The notes beneath the pieces were generated by a model. That model did no database searches. It was given only the letters and a program-made list of their open reading frames with translations, and was not told the origin of the DNA. A program made the position numbers and the translations under genes. 62,385 bases of DNA from Lachnospiraceae bacterium. GTDB lineage: Bacteria > Bacillota > Clostridia > Lachnospirales > Lachnospiraceae. Positions 46,211 to 55,848 of the stretch are shown one piece after another. Every line of letters begins with the position of its first letter. The first letter of the stretch is position 1. The stretch lies in NCBI GenBank assembly GCA_022510545.1, contig JAFLTG010000005.1, positions 1-62,385 on the forward strand, given 5' to 3'.

Positions 46211-46855
46211 ATGAGTGAAGACAGATATCTGACCTTTGCGCTGGCGAAAGGCAGACTTGCAAATAAAACAATGGAATTACTTGAAAAAATCGGGATTACC
46301 TGTGAAGAGATGAATGATAAGGATTCCAGGAAACTGATTTTTGTAAATGAGGAGCGGAAACTTAAGTTCTTTCTTTCCAAGGGACCGGATGTGCCCACAT
46401 ATGTGGAATACGGTGCTGCGGATATAGGCGTAGTTGGCAGTGATATAATTATGGAAGAGAACAGACGCGCTTATGAGGTGTTGGATCTGGGATACGGGAA
46501 ATGTCGTATGTGTGTCTGTGGTCCGAAATCTGCTAAGGAGCTGTTGCAGCATCATGAAATGATTCGTGTGGCAAGCAAGTATCCTAACATTGCCAAGGAC
46601 TATTTTTACAATAAAAAGCACCAGACGGTAGATATAATCAAGTTAAACGGTTCTGTGGAGCTTGGACCGATTGTGGAGCTTTCGGATGTTATTGTGGACA
46701 TTGTGGAGACCGGTTCGACCCTTAAAGAGAATGGGTTGGAGATTCTTGAGGAAATATGTCCGTTGTCTGCACGTATGATAGTCAATCAGGTTAGTATGCA
46801 GATGGAGCCTGAGAGGATTAAGAAGCTTATAATGGATCTGAAGCAGTATGTCTGA
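46211..46855 (+). CDS. hisG: ATP phosphoribosyltransferase, short form
   Basis: A 214-residue HisG_S enzyme that makes phosphoribosyl-ATP from ATP and PRPP, the first committed step of histidine synthesis. FALAKGRLANKTMELLEKIGI at the start and VDIVETGSTLKENGLEI (PRPP site) are clear. It lacks the C-terminal regulatory domain of long HisG, consistent with hisZ upstream. Confidence 0.93.
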   Translation: MSEDRYLTFALAKGRLANKTMELLEKIGITCEEMNDKDSRKLIFVNEERKLKFFLSKGPDVPTYVEYGAADIGVVGSDIIMEENRRAYEVLDLGYGKCRMCVCGPKSAKELLQHHEMIRVASKYPNIAKDYFYNKKHQTVDIIKLNGSVELGPIVELSDVIVDIVETGSTLKENGLEILEEICPLSARMIVNQVSMQMEPERIKKLIMDLKQYV

Positions 46856-46876
46856 CGATAATGGGAGATAAGGATT

Positions 46877-48166
46877 ATGAAAACCGTAAAACTAACTGCA
46901 GAAACAAGAAAAGATATATTAAATACACTGTTAAAGAGAAGCCCTAACAATTATGGACAGTATGAAGCTACGGTAGCTGAAATTGTAGGTAATGTGCGTG
47001 AAAATGGCAACAAAGCTGTTTTTGAATATACTAAGAAATTTGATAAATGGGATATTGATGAGAATAATATCAGAGTGACCGATTCCGAGATTGAAGAGGC
47101 CTTTTCTCAGACAGATGCGGAATTCGTGGAAGTGATAAAACGCGCAGCCGCTAATATTGATGCGTTTCACCGTAAACAACTGCATAACAGCTGGATAGAT
47201 ACGAAACCGGACGGCTCTATATTGGGACAGAAGATTCTTCCGCTTGCTGTTTCCGGAGTCTATATACCGGGAGGAAAAGCGGCCTATCCCAGCAGTGTGC
47301 TTATGAATGTGATTCCTGCCAAGGTTGCAGGGGTTAAGAAGATAATTATGACAACGCCGGCAGGTCCGGACGGAAAGGTCAATGCCGGAACGCTGGTTGC
47401 CGCTAAGATAGCAGGAGTTAATGAAATCTATAAGATAGGCGGAGCACAGGCGATTGCCGCAATGGCATTTGGAACCGAAAGCATTCCTAAGGTGGATAAA
47501 ATAACGGGACCAGGTAATATTTTTGTGGCACTTGCCAAGAAAGCCTGCTTTGGCTATGTCGGCATCGATTCTATTGCAGGCCCAAGCGAAATCCTTGTAA
47601 TCGCAGACGAAACCGCCAATCCAAGATATGTGGCGGCTGATTTGCTTTCACAGGCGGAGCATGATGAGCTTGCAAGCTCAATTTTGATTACGACAAGTGA
47701 AACTCTGGCAAAAGAGGTAAATTCACAGATAGATGGATTTTTACAGGAATTATCACGAAGTGAGATTATTAAGGCATCTCTTGATCAGTATGGCTATATT
47801 CTGCTGGCCGATTCCATGGATGATGCCATAGAGGCCGCAAATGCAATTGCATCTGAGCATCTTGAGATTCTGACCAAAGATCCTTTTAATGTAATGACTA
47901 AGATTGAAAATGCAGGTGCGATTTTTATAGGAGAGTATTCGTCGGAACCCCTTGGAGATTACTATGCAGGACCGAATCATATTCTGCCGACCAACGGCAC
48001 TGCAAGGTTCTTCTCGCCGCTTAATGTGGATGATTTTATGAAAAAGACAAGCATTATTTCGTATTCGAGAGAGGCACTGGAGCGCGACCATAAAGATATT
48101 GAGCTTTTTGCAAGCAAAGAAGGACTTAGCGCGCATGCTAATTCGATTAAGGTTAGATTCGAATAA
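46877..48166 (+). CDS. hisD: Histidinol dehydrogenase
   Basis: A 429-residue enzyme for the last two steps, histidinol to histidine with NAD+ and zinc. Family motifs are VSGVYIPGGKAAYPSSVLMN, KITGPGNIFVALAKK, SIAGPSEILVIAD, SQAEHDELASS (Zn ligand region) and the C-terminal histidine set. It lies 21 nt after hisG. Confidence 0.93.
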   Translation: MKTVKLTAETRKDILNTLLKRSPNNYGQYEATVAEIVGNVRENGNKAVFEYTKKFDKWDIDENNIRVTDSEIEEAFSQTDAEFVEVIKRAAANIDAFHRKQLHNSWIDTKPDGSILGQKILPLAVSGVYIPGGKAAYPSSVLMNVIPAKVAGVKKIIMTTPAGPDGKVNAGTLVAAKIAGVNEIYKIGGAQAIAAMAFGTESIPKVDKITGPGNIFVALAKKACFGYVGIDSIAGPSEILVIADETANPRYVAADLLSQAEHDELASSILITTSETLAKEVNSQIDGFLQELSRSEIIKASLDQYGYILLADSMDDAIEAANAIASEHLEILTKDPFNVMTKIENAGAIFIGEYSSEPLGDYYAGPNHILPTNGTARFFSPLNVDDFMKKTSIISYSREALERDHKDIELFASKEGLSAHANSIKVRFE

Positions 48167-48214
48167 GGTCAAATTAAAACGTCGCAAATAACTATAATAA
48201 TTAGGAGGATGGCT

Positions 48215-48805
48215 ATGGCACAAACAGCAAGTGTTAAGAGAAAAACAAAAGAAACAGATATAGCTTTATCAATTACTATAGACGGGAAAGGCAAGAGCAA
48301 GGTAGAAACGGATATTGGCTTTTTTAACCATATGCTTGAGGGTTTTGCAAAGCATGGTTTTTTTGATTTGACTCTATCGGTCAATGGAGACCTTGAAGTA
48401 GATTCACATCATACCGTTGAGGATACGGGAATAGTGCTTGGTAAGGCCATAAAAGATGCTATAGGTGATAAAGTCGGCATTAAGCGTTTCGGCTCCTTTA
48501 TTCTGCCTATGGATGATGCACTGTGCCTGTGTGCAATAGATATATGCGGCAGACCCTACCTTAATTTTGACTGTGAATTTAAGACAGAACGTGTTGGTGA
48601 AATGGATACCGAGCTGGTTAAGGAATTCTTCCATGCGGTAGCTTACAGCGCAGGTATGAATATACATATCAAGATGCTTGATGGAGAAAATACGCATCAT
48701 ATGATAGAGGCAATGTTCAAGGCTTTTGGCAAGGCGCTTGACGAAGCAACGAGCAAAGATGAACGTATTACCGATGTGTTAAGTACTAAGGGAAAACTGG
48801 AATAA
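48215..48805 (+). CDS. hisB: Imidazoleglycerol-phosphate dehydratase
   Basis: A 196-residue monofunctional dehydratase (step six). Metal-binding motifs FFNHMLEGFAKHG and DSHHTVEDTGIVLGKA are intact, with MAEAMFKAFG-like ENTHHMIEAMFKAFGKAL. ATG 48215 is preferred because AGGAGG (48203-48208) sits 6 nt before it, whereas ATG 48209 touches that site. Confidence 0.92.
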   Translation: MAQTASVKRKTKETDIALSITIDGKGKSKVETDIGFFNHMLEGFAKHGFFDLTLSVNGDLEVDSHHTVEDTGIVLGKAIKDAIGDKVGIKRFGSFILPMDDALCLCAIDICGRPYLNFDCEFKTERVGEMDTELVKEFFHAVAYSAGMNIHIKMLDGENTHHMIEAMFKAFGKALDEATSKDERITDVLSTKGKLE

Positions 48806-48858
48806 AGATAAAGTTATTGAAAAAGAACTAAACGGAACCTTGAATAAGGAGAGATTTG

Positions 48859-50139
48859 ATGTACAAAAAACTGATACCCTGTATTTATTTATATAAAGGA
48901 AATGCCGTAAAAGGATTTTCCGACAGCACGATTATTGATACTAATCCGGCTGCGCTCGGTAAATTTTACGGAGATAACAACGCAGATGAGCTTATTGTCT
49001 ACGATTTATCGGATAATGATGCGGAACACGAAGAAGCTCTGGATATTATCAAAGACATTTGTGCAGGAACCGAAATCCCGGTAATCGGTGCAGGGAATGT
49101 ACATCGAATGGAAGATATCAAGAAACTGATATATGCAGGCTGCAAAAAAGCTGTTCTAAACTATTCCAAGGCTGAGAATATTGAAATAACGGAAGAAGTT
49201 TCACTGAAATTCGGTAAGGATAAAATTGTTGCCAGCATCTCATCCGCAGGTGAGATTGTCAGAAATGAGGAATTAATAGAGAACTATGTGAATGAGCTTA
49301 TTCTGGTAAAAGAGCATGGAATCAAAGAGGCTGCCGCAGTTTCTAAATTCCCGATGATAGTATCGGTTCCCGAGGTTTCTTTGGATAAAATCTTAGAGAT
49401 GCTTTCAAAGGATAATATCTGCGGTATATCAGGTAATGCCATAAATGAGAATGCCAAGGAACTTCTGGCGATTAAATCACTGTGTCAGTCAAACGGAATT
49501 GAAGTTAATACTTTTGAAGCCAAAATTCCCTGGAATGAACTTAAATTAAACTCTGATGGACATGTGCCGGTAATAGTGCAGGATTACAAGACCGATGAGG
49601 TTTTGATGCTGGCGTATATGAACGAAGAGGCATATAACCTGACTATCAAAACCGGTAAGATGACATATTACAGCAGAAGCCGCGATGAACTTTGGGTAAA
49701 AGGCGAGACAAGCGGACATTATCAGTATGTTAAATCCTTAACGGCCGACTGTGACAATGATACTATATTGGCAAAAGTCTCACAGATTGGCGCTGCCTGC
49801 CATACAGGCGCACATTCCTGCTTTTTCAATGAAATCATGAGCAGGGATTATGAGACAGAGAATCCGCTTAAGGTATTCGAGCAAGTATTCGGAGTGATTA
49901 AAGACAGAAAGATTCATCCCAAGGAAGGATCCTATACCAACTATCTTTTTGATAAAGGAATAGATAAGATACTTAAAAAATTGGGCGAAGAAGCCACCGA
50001 AATCGTAATCGCTGCGAAAAACCCCAATGCAAATGAGATTAAATATGAAATCTCTGATTTTCTCTATCATATGATGGTTCTGATGGTGGAAAAAGGGGTT
50101 ACCTGGGAAGAAATTACTGCAGAGCTTGCAAGAAGATAA
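48859..50139 (+). CDS. hisIE: HisF-like / HisI / HisE fusion protein
   Basis: A 426-residue protein of three parts. Residues about 1-220 are HisA/HisF-like ([19 protein letters not shown].., [19 protein letters not shown]) but the catalytic Asp of CLDV is replaced by Tyr (CIYL) and the second catalytic Asp (VAIDA in HisF) is replaced by ASISS. Residues about 221-325 are HisI ([26 protein letters not shown]) and about 335-426 are HisE ([14 protein letters not shown]). HisI and HisE do steps 3 and 2 of the pathway. The barrel is probably non-catalytic. AAGGAGAG lies before ATG 48859. Confidence 0.85.
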   Translation: MYKKLIPCIYLYKGNAVKGFSDSTIIDTNPAALGKFYGDNNADELIVYDLSDNDAEHEEALDIIKDICAGTEIPVIGAGNVHRMEDIKKLIYAGCKKAVLNYSKAENIEITEEVSLKFGKDKIVASISSAGEIVRNEELIENYVNELILVKEHGIKEAAAVSKFPMIVSVPEVSLDKILEMLSKDNICGISGNAINENAKELLAIKSLCQSNGIEVNTFEAKIPWNELKLNSDGHVPVIVQDYKTDEVLMLAYMNEEAYNLTIKTGKMTYYSRSRDELWVKGETSGHYQYVKSLTADCDNDTILAKVSQIGAACHTGAHSCFFNEIMSRDYETENPLKVFEQVFGVIKDRKIHPKEGSYTNYLFDKGIDKILKKLGEEATEIVIAAKNPNANEIKYEISDFLYHMMVLMVEKGVTWEEITAELARR

Positions 50140-50207
50140 GACAAAATGTTCTTTTTTCAATATTGTTAACATAAAATTCTGTAAAAGAATATTTTTGGGA
50201 AAAGCTA

Positions 50208-50675
50208 ATGCAAATCATAAAAACAATACAAAACCAGACAGAACAGACTAACGGCACAAAAAAGCAGGTTCCGGTAGATAAAAAAATGCGGCTGATACAA
50301 TCCATACGTGCAGAAAATATGGATAACCGTATGAAAATCAGACAAAGAGAGAACTTCCTGTACGGAACGGGAAGCATGAACAATATGCCGCCGCTTTGGA
50401 GCAAAGGCGAGCCTATGCAAATGGGAGAGGCTTACTTAAACGGTGAAAACCCCAAAGAAATAGCACCTGTTACCAATACATTCAGGATTCGTATGGCAGC
50501 GGCAATCATGTTATTTGTCGGCTTTTTGCTGTGCGATGCCGGCGGCTATAAAATCTGGGGATATTCAATGAATGATATTTATGGCTTGATTACCGAGGAT
50601 TACTTTCAGATTTACAATGACAAAAATGCAGATGAGCTGCCACAGTTAACTGAACTGCTTGGATTTGATGAATAG
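50208..50675 (+). CDS. Hypothetical protein with one membrane helix
   Basis: A 155-residue protein: a basic, Gln/Asn-rich N-terminal half (about 1-95, no clear domain), one membrane helix (about 99-117, MAAAIMLFVGFLLCDAG) and a short acidic C-terminal part (..NADELPQLTELLGFDE). The topology suggests a tail outside the membrane. It lies between hisIE and a radical SAM gene. I do not recognise a family. Confidence 0.65.
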   Translation: MQIIKTIQNQTEQTNGTKKQVPVDKKMRLIQSIRAENMDNRMKIRQRENFLYGTGSMNNMPPLWSKGEPMQMGEAYLNGENPKEIAPVTNTFRIRMAAAIMLFVGFLLCDAGGYKIWGYSMNDIYGLITEDYFQIYNDKNADELPQLTELLGFDE

Positions 50676-50719
50676 ATCGCAAATTTAGGTTTATTTGCTT
50701 GAAAGGACTTCATCTATAC

Positions 50720-52585
50720 ATGGAAAGAAAACTAGCGTTATCTAATGAAATCCTGATGCAGGTAGAGAAGCCTGCACGTTACATAGGAAATGAAGTTAAT
50801 TCGGTTATGAAAGATAAGGAAGCGGTGGATATCCGCTTCTGTATGTGTTTCCCGGATATATATGAGATTGGTATGTCACACTTGGGAATCCAGATACTGT
50901 ATTCTATGTTTAATTCATGGGAGGACGTCTGGTGTGAGAGAGTGTATTCTCCCTGGGTGGATTTGGACAAGATTATGCGTGAGCGCAAGATTCCCTTATT
51001 TGCACTGGAATCCCAGGAACCGGTCAAAAATATGGATTTTCTTGGCATAACCATACAATATGAAATGTGTTATACGAACATATTACAGATACTGGATTTG
51101 TCGCAGATTCCGTTATATGCAAAGGATAGGAGCGAGGACGATCCCATTGTTATCGGTGGGGGCCCTTGCAGTTATAATCCTGAGCCCATTGCGGAATTCT
51201 TTGATTTATTCTATATCGGAGAGGGAGAAACACAATACAGAAACCTATTGGATACTTATAAGGAAAATAAGCAAAACGGCGGCAATCGTGTAGATTTTCT
51301 TAAGAAGGCCTCGCAGATACCGGGAATTTATGTGCCATTATTCTATGAGGAGGAATATAAGCCGGATGGTACTATAAAGGCGCGTAAAAAACTCTATGAC
51401 AAGGCACCGGATACTATTGTAAAAGAGATTGTAACGGATGTATCCGATACATATTATCCGACTAAACCGGTTGTTCCTTTTATACAGGTTACTCAGGACA
51501 GGGTGGTTCTTGAAATACAGCGCGGATGCATAAGGGGCTGCCGTTTCTGTCAGGCAGGGCAGCTTTATCGTCCGGTCAGGGAAAGAGACGTGGAAGTGCT
51601 CAAAAAGTACACGGTGGAGTTATTAAATAACACTGGTTACGATGAAATCTCCCTAAGTTCATTAAGTTCCAGTGATTATTCAGGGTTAAATGACTTGCTG
51701 GACTTTATGATCAGTGACTGTAACAAACGTTATGTTAATATTTCCCTGCCGTCACTGCGTATAGATGCCTTTTCGTTGGACGTAATGGCTAAAGTGCAGG
51801 ATGTTAAGAAAAGCAGCCTTACCTTTGCGCCGGAAGCAAGCAGCCAGCGGCTTAGAGACGTTATAAATAAAGGATTGACAGAAGAAGATATTTTGAATGG
51901 TGCAGCCCTTGCCTTTGAAAGCGGATGGACAAGGGTCAAGCTTTATTTTATGTTGGGCCTGCCAACAGAGACTGAGGAGGATATTCTCGGTATAGGAGAA
52001 CTGTCTAATAAGATAGCAGCTGTTTTCTTTGATACGGTACCGAAGGACAAGCGTGTGAACGGTAAGGTTCAGATTGTTACAAGTACTTCCTTCTTTATTC
52101 CTAAGCCTTTTACGCCGTTTCAGTGGGCAAGAATGTGCACTAAGGATGAGTTTATCGAGAAAGCATATCAGACCAGAAAAGGCATAATGTCGCAGCTGAA
52201 TCAGAAAAGTATCAAGTATAACTGGCATGAAGCGGACTTAAGTGTCCTAGAAGGAATTCTTGCAAGGGGTGACAGAAAACTTGCAAAAGTAATTTTGACG
52301 GCATATGAGCGAGGCTGCCTGTTTGATTCATGGAGTGAGTGCTTCCATAATGATGTATGGATATCAAGCTTTGAGGACTGCGGGGTTGATATGGACTTTT
52401 ACACGATCCGTGAGAGGGCGGAGGATGAGATTTTCCCGTGGGATTTTCTGGATTGCGGGGTTACGAAGGAGTTTCTTCTTAGAGAATGGAAAAAAGCAAT
52501 GCAAGGAGTTACATCACCTAATTGCCGCAGTCAGTGTCAGGGCTGTGGAGCGAAGCGTTTTGGATGTGGGGTGTGTTTTGAATAA
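50720..52585 (+). CDS. Radical SAM protein, TIGR03960 family
   Basis: A 621-residue protein: N-terminal ..VEKPARYIGNEVNSVMKD, a B12-binding-like region (SHLGIQILYSMFN), and the radical SAM cluster QRGCIRGCRFCQAGQLYRP (C-x3-C-x2-C). C-terminal cysteines in CRSQCQGCGAKRFGCG. TIGR03960 proteins usually lie next to a TIGR03936 protein and rng, as here. The reaction is unknown. ATG 50720 is taken with GAAAGGA upstream; a TTG at 50699 is the longer alternative. Confidence 0.88.
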   Translation: MERKLALSNEILMQVEKPARYIGNEVNSVMKDKEAVDIRFCMCFPDIYEIGMSHLGIQILYSMFNSWEDVWCERVYSPWVDLDKIMRERKIPLFALESQEPVKNMDFLGITIQYEMCYTNILQILDLSQIPLYAKDRSEDDPIVIGGGPCSYNPEPIAEFFDLFYIGEGETQYRNLLDTYKENKQNGGNRVDFLKKASQIPGIYVPLFYEEEYKPDGTIKARKKLYDKAPDTIVKEIVTDVSDTYYPTKPVVPFIQVTQDRVVLEIQRGCIRGCRFCQAGQLYRPVRERDVEVLKKYTVELLNNTGYDEISLSSLSSSDYSGLNDLLDFMISDCNKRYVNISLPSLRIDAFSLDVMAKVQDVKKSSLTFAPEASSQRLRDVINKGLTEEDILNGAALAFESGWTRVKLYFMLGLPTETEEDILGIGELSNKIAAVFFDTVPKDKRVNGKVQIVTSTSFFIPKPFTPFQWARMCTKDEFIEKAYQTRKGIMSQLNQKSIKYNWHEADLSVLEGILARGDRKLAKVILTAYERGCLFDSWSECFHNDVWISSFEDCGVDMDFYTIRERAEDEIFPWDFLDCGVTKEFLLREWKKAMQGVTSPNCRSQCQGCGAKRFGCGVCFE

Positions 52586-52681
52586 CATATGATATCGAAT
52601 GTCATGTTTTAATGTAATATAGAGGATAAGATTAAGAAGATATATTTACTATTAATAATATTAGGAGTAATCAGGAAAATT

Positions 52682-53497
52682 GTGAAGATAAGAATTAAGT
52701 TCGCCAAATACGGAGCCATTAAATATATAGGACATCTGGATGTTATGAGATTTTTCCAGAAGGCAATTCGCAGGGCCGGAATCGACATTAAATATTCTGA
52801 AGGTTTTAGTCCGCATCAGATCATGTCATTTGCGGCTCCTCTGGGGGTTGGAATGGAGAGCTTTGGGGAGTATCTTGATATTGAAGTTAATTCCATGACC
52901 TCAACCAAAGATATGAAGGATGCTCTGAATGCGGCGTCGGTGGATGGAATAGAAATCCTTTCAGTAAAGATACTGCCGGATTCATGCAAAAATGCGATGG
53001 CAAGTGTGGCTGCTGCGGGTTATGTAATTGAATATAATGCTGATTATAATGGTAATGCTGATTCTAATTCTGATGTTAATGTGAATAATGGCGGTTTAAG
53101 CGAATTCCCTATTGAGAACATAGATAAGAAGCTGGCGGATTTTTATGCACAAGAACAGATCATTGTTAATAAAAAGACTAAAAAAAGTGAGATCGAGATA
53201 GATTTAAAGTCAGGCATATATGAAATTAAAATGGACAGGCTGAAAGATATTAATCTCCGAAACAATAATCCTGTAATCAATAATAAGGACAGCAGTTTTG
53301 TAATATACATGCTCGTAAATGCCAGCAGCAGCGGAAATATCAAACCGACAATGGTGATGGATGCTTTTTGTAAATATTGTAATATAGAGCTGCCAACCTA
53401 TTCCTGCCGGATTACAAGATTGGATACATATACAGGTGTTATTGAAAGTGACGGCAGCGAGAAGTTTATTCCGTTAGAGGAGGTCGGTCATGACTGA
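52682..53497 (+). CDS. TIGR03936 radical SAM-associated protein
   Basis: A 271-residue protein: opening KIRIKFAKYGAIKYIGHLDVMRFFQKAIRRA, typical of the family that is the partner of the TIGR03960 radical SAM protein. A low-complexity Asn/Asp insert lies near residues 120-140. It starts at GTG 52682. The stop overlaps the rng start by 8 nt, so both are translated together. The function is unknown. Confidence 0.85.
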   Translation: MKIRIKFAKYGAIKYIGHLDVMRFFQKAIRRAGIDIKYSEGFSPHQIMSFAAPLGVGMESFGEYLDIEVNSMTSTKDMKDALNAASVDGIEILSVKILPDSCKNAMASVAAAGYVIEYNADYNGNADSNSDVNVNNGGLSEFPIENIDKKLADFYAQEQIIVNKKTKKSEIEIDLKSGIYEIKMDRLKDINLRNNNPVINNKDSSFVIYMLVNASSSGNIKPTMVMDAFCKYCNIELPTYSCRITRLDTYTGVIESDGSEKFIPLEEVGHD

Positions 53498-54716
53498 AAA
53501 CGAAAAGGGTAAAATCCTTATTCTAAAATTGAATGGCCGGATTTTTTCGATTCTGATTAATAATAACAGGATACTTTCAATTCAGATTCAATCTAAACCT
53601 GATAATCTATCTGTGGTAGGCAGTATTTATGTTGGTAAGGTGCAGACCGTATCTCATAATATCGGAGCCGCTTTTATTGATATACAAAAGGGTGAGACCG
53701 CATTTTTACCGCTTAAAGAAGCAAAGGATGCTGTGCTGACAAACCGGATTCCTGACGGAACTATTAAAACGGGGGATGAACTGCTGGTACAGTTGGTAAA
53801 AGAACCTGCCAAAACCAAGCTTGCAGGACTTTCAGCCTGCCTTTCCCTTACAGGTTCCTATGTGATAATAGAACACAGGCAGGGACAGCCGGAAGGTAAG
53901 ATTAAGATTTCTTCTAAACTTAATGCGAAGCATAGTCACCTATATAAGAATCAACATAAACTTAATAAAATTGCTGAAAAATTCAATATAATAGTCAGGA
54001 CCAATGCCGAATCGGCTGATGATATTTCTCAAGTAGTCAATGAAGCCAAGGAGCTGGCAGAAGAGATGGAACGCATATTGGAAATAGGTAATAAGCGAAC
54101 CTGCTTTAGCTGCCTTCATCAAGCTGAACCTGAATATATCACATTTGTAAAAAATAGCTACTGTTATGAATACGACGAAATCATTACAGATGAGAAAGAA
54201 ATATATGATGCTTTTCTTGCAAATCCCAATCCTACACTTAAAGACTGTAAAATAAGATTTTATGAGGATGAACTGCTTCCATTATATAAGTTATACTCTA
54301 TAGAGACCAAAATCAGTGAATTAACAGCTAAAAAAGTATGGCTCAAATCCGGCGCATATCTAGTAATAGAGCAGACTGAGGCGCTTATTGCAATAGATGT
54401 GAATACCGGCAAATATGAATCACGGAAAGCTCCGGAAGAAACATATTTTAAGATAAATCTTGAAGCTGCCGAGGAAATTGCCCTTCAACTACGTGCAAGA
54501 AATCTTGCAGGAATGATTCTGGTGGACTTTATCAATATGTCGGATAAAGAACATGAGGAGCAGCTGACATTGCGTATGAAAGAGCTGTTAAAAAAAGATG
54601 TGGTTCCAGCCAATGTGGTTGACATAACCGGTCTTGGACTTATGGAGATAACCAGAAAAAAGAAGGACAAATCATTTGCGGAGCAATATTCAGGCGGACT
54701 AACTCAGACAAAATGA
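53490..54716 (+). CDS. rng: Ribonuclease E/G family protein
   Basis: A 408-residue endoribonuclease: an N-terminal S1-like region (VGSIYVGKVQTVSHNIGAAFIDIQKGETAFLPL), and catalytic aspartates in LIAIDVNTGKYESRK and MILVDFINMSD. RNase G/E cleave single-stranded RNA 5' monophosphate ends, including rRNA precursors. The usual zinc-link CPxC motif is not clear (RTCFSCLHQ is nearest). In related genomes rng is directly followed by rplU; here 7.6 kb separates them. Confidence 0.88.
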   Translation: MTENEKGKILILKLNGRIFSILINNNRILSIQIQSKPDNLSVVGSIYVGKVQTVSHNIGAAFIDIQKGETAFLPLKEAKDAVLTNRIPDGTIKTGDELLVQLVKEPAKTKLAGLSACLSLTGSYVIIEHRQGQPEGKIKISSKLNAKHSHLYKNQHKLNKIAEKFNIIVRTNAESADDISQVVNEAKELAEEMERILEIGNKRTCFSCLHQAEPEYITFVKNSYCYEYDEIITDEKEIYDAFLANPNPTLKDCKIRFYEDELLPLYKLYSIETKISELTAKKVWLKSGAYLVIEQTEALIAIDVNTGKYESRKAPEETYFKINLEAAEEIALQLRARNLAGMILVDFINMSDKEHEEQLTLRMKELLKKDVVPANVVDITGLGLMEITRKKKDKSFAEQYSGGLTQTK

Positions 54717-54767
54717 GTAAAACCGGGTAGGTGTTATCGAATAGATAAAAGAAAGCAGGTGTTATTT

Positions 54768-55322
54768 ATGAAGTTGATAGGACTTAAAAAGGTGCGGGAT
54801 GGCAAGTATCTGAAGAATTATGAACTGACTTACCTTAATAAAAAGGGGAATGAGAAGGTTTATGAGATTGTCAGCAGGCATGAGATAGAAGATGAAAAGG
54901 CGCTTGGGAATGTAGTGAGCGGAGTTTCGATTGTGGCTTATTATGAAGATAAACTTATGCTTCTTAAGGAATTTAGAATGGGGGTTAACAATTATATTTA
55001 TAACCTTTGTGCGGGTATGATAGAAGAGGGCGAATCAATTGAGGAGTGTATTGAGCGTGAATTGTATGAGGAGACCGGACTTAAGGTAAAAAGGATAATA
55101 CAGATTCTAAGGCCCTCATATTCCGCGGTTGCGATTTCGGACATAAAGACACAGATTGCCTTTGTGGAGGTAGAGGGGGGCTTTGAGGATCATTCTTCGG
55201 AAAACGAGATGATTGAGGCTAAGTTTTATAATAAAGAAGAAGTTAAGGAACTGCTTGAGACGGAGGAATTCAGTTCAAGGGCTCAGATGGCAGCATATTT
55301 CTTTATTAATGTTAAGCATTAA
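54768..55322 (+). CDS. NUDIX hydrolase, ADP-ribose pyrophosphatase-like
   Basis: A 184-residue NUDIX protein. The Nudix box GMIEEGESIEECIERELYEETGL matches G-x5-E-x7-REUxEExGU exactly, with the metal-binding EE. The preceding strand pattern suits ADP-ribose or nucleoside-diphosphate-sugar hydrolysis. ATG 54768 has AGGTG 6 nt upstream. It follows rng by 51 nt, so it may share that transcript, although this is not part of the usual rng-rplU block. Confidence 0.85.
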   Translation: MKLIGLKKVRDGKYLKNYELTYLNKKGNEKVYEIVSRHEIEDEKALGNVVSGVSIVAYYEDKLMLLKEFRMGVNNYIYNLCAGMIEEGESIEECIERELYEETGLKVKRIIQILRPSYSAVAISDIKTQIAFVEVEGGFEDHSSENEMIEAKFYNKEEVKELLETEEFSSRAQMAAYFFINVKH

Positions 55323-55472
55323 GTGGCAAATATTGATAGTTCAGATTTATTCTCCATATGATACAATAGTGTTGACATAATAAGTTTATGACATAAAAAT
55401 TATCTTTAAAATTCATAATTTTTATCAAATAAATTTTATTATGTAAACTTAATGTTAAATGGGAGGATAATT

Positions 55473-55640
55473 ATGAATACAAGAATGATTCAGATATTAA
55501 TAGGAATATTATTTGCAATGGCAGGGGTTGTTACTGTACTGGACGGTTGCTATAATATGAGGGCATCTAATCTTTTTATTGGGATAGCTTTTATAGTGGT
55601 TGGGTGCCTGTATTTTGCCAGAAAGAGAGAAAAGCAGTAG
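55473..55640 (+). CDS. 55-residue two-helix membrane protein
   Basis: A 55-residue protein (begins MNTRMIQILIG, ends ARKREKQ) with two membrane segments (about 5-22 and 32-49). GGGAGG (55461-55466) lies upstream of ATG 55473, so it is probably translated. It is followed by a terminator. The function is unknown. Confidence 0.6.
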   Translation: MNTRMIQILIGILFAMAGVVTVLDGCYNMRASNLFIGIAFIVVGCLYFARKREKQ

Positions 55641-55672
55641 ATTTTATGTTAAAAAATTCAATATATGAGATT

Positions 55673-55709
55673 AGGGTGTCCTATAACTTATATTTAGGAC
55701 ACTCTTTTT
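55673..55709 (+). terminator. Intrinsic terminator before the giant surface gene
   Basis: AGGGTGTCCTA (55673-55683) with TAGGACACTCT (55695-55705), one G-U pair, then TTTTT. Confidence 0.85.
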
Positions 55710-55848
55710 ATGAAGGATAATTAACAAATTTAACAATTTTTAACATTTTGTTGACTAATATACATTTTAATGTCAATATATTACTGTATGTTAATCGATA
55801 AGTACTAAACTATTATATATATAATACTTTTTAAGGAGGAGATTTTAT

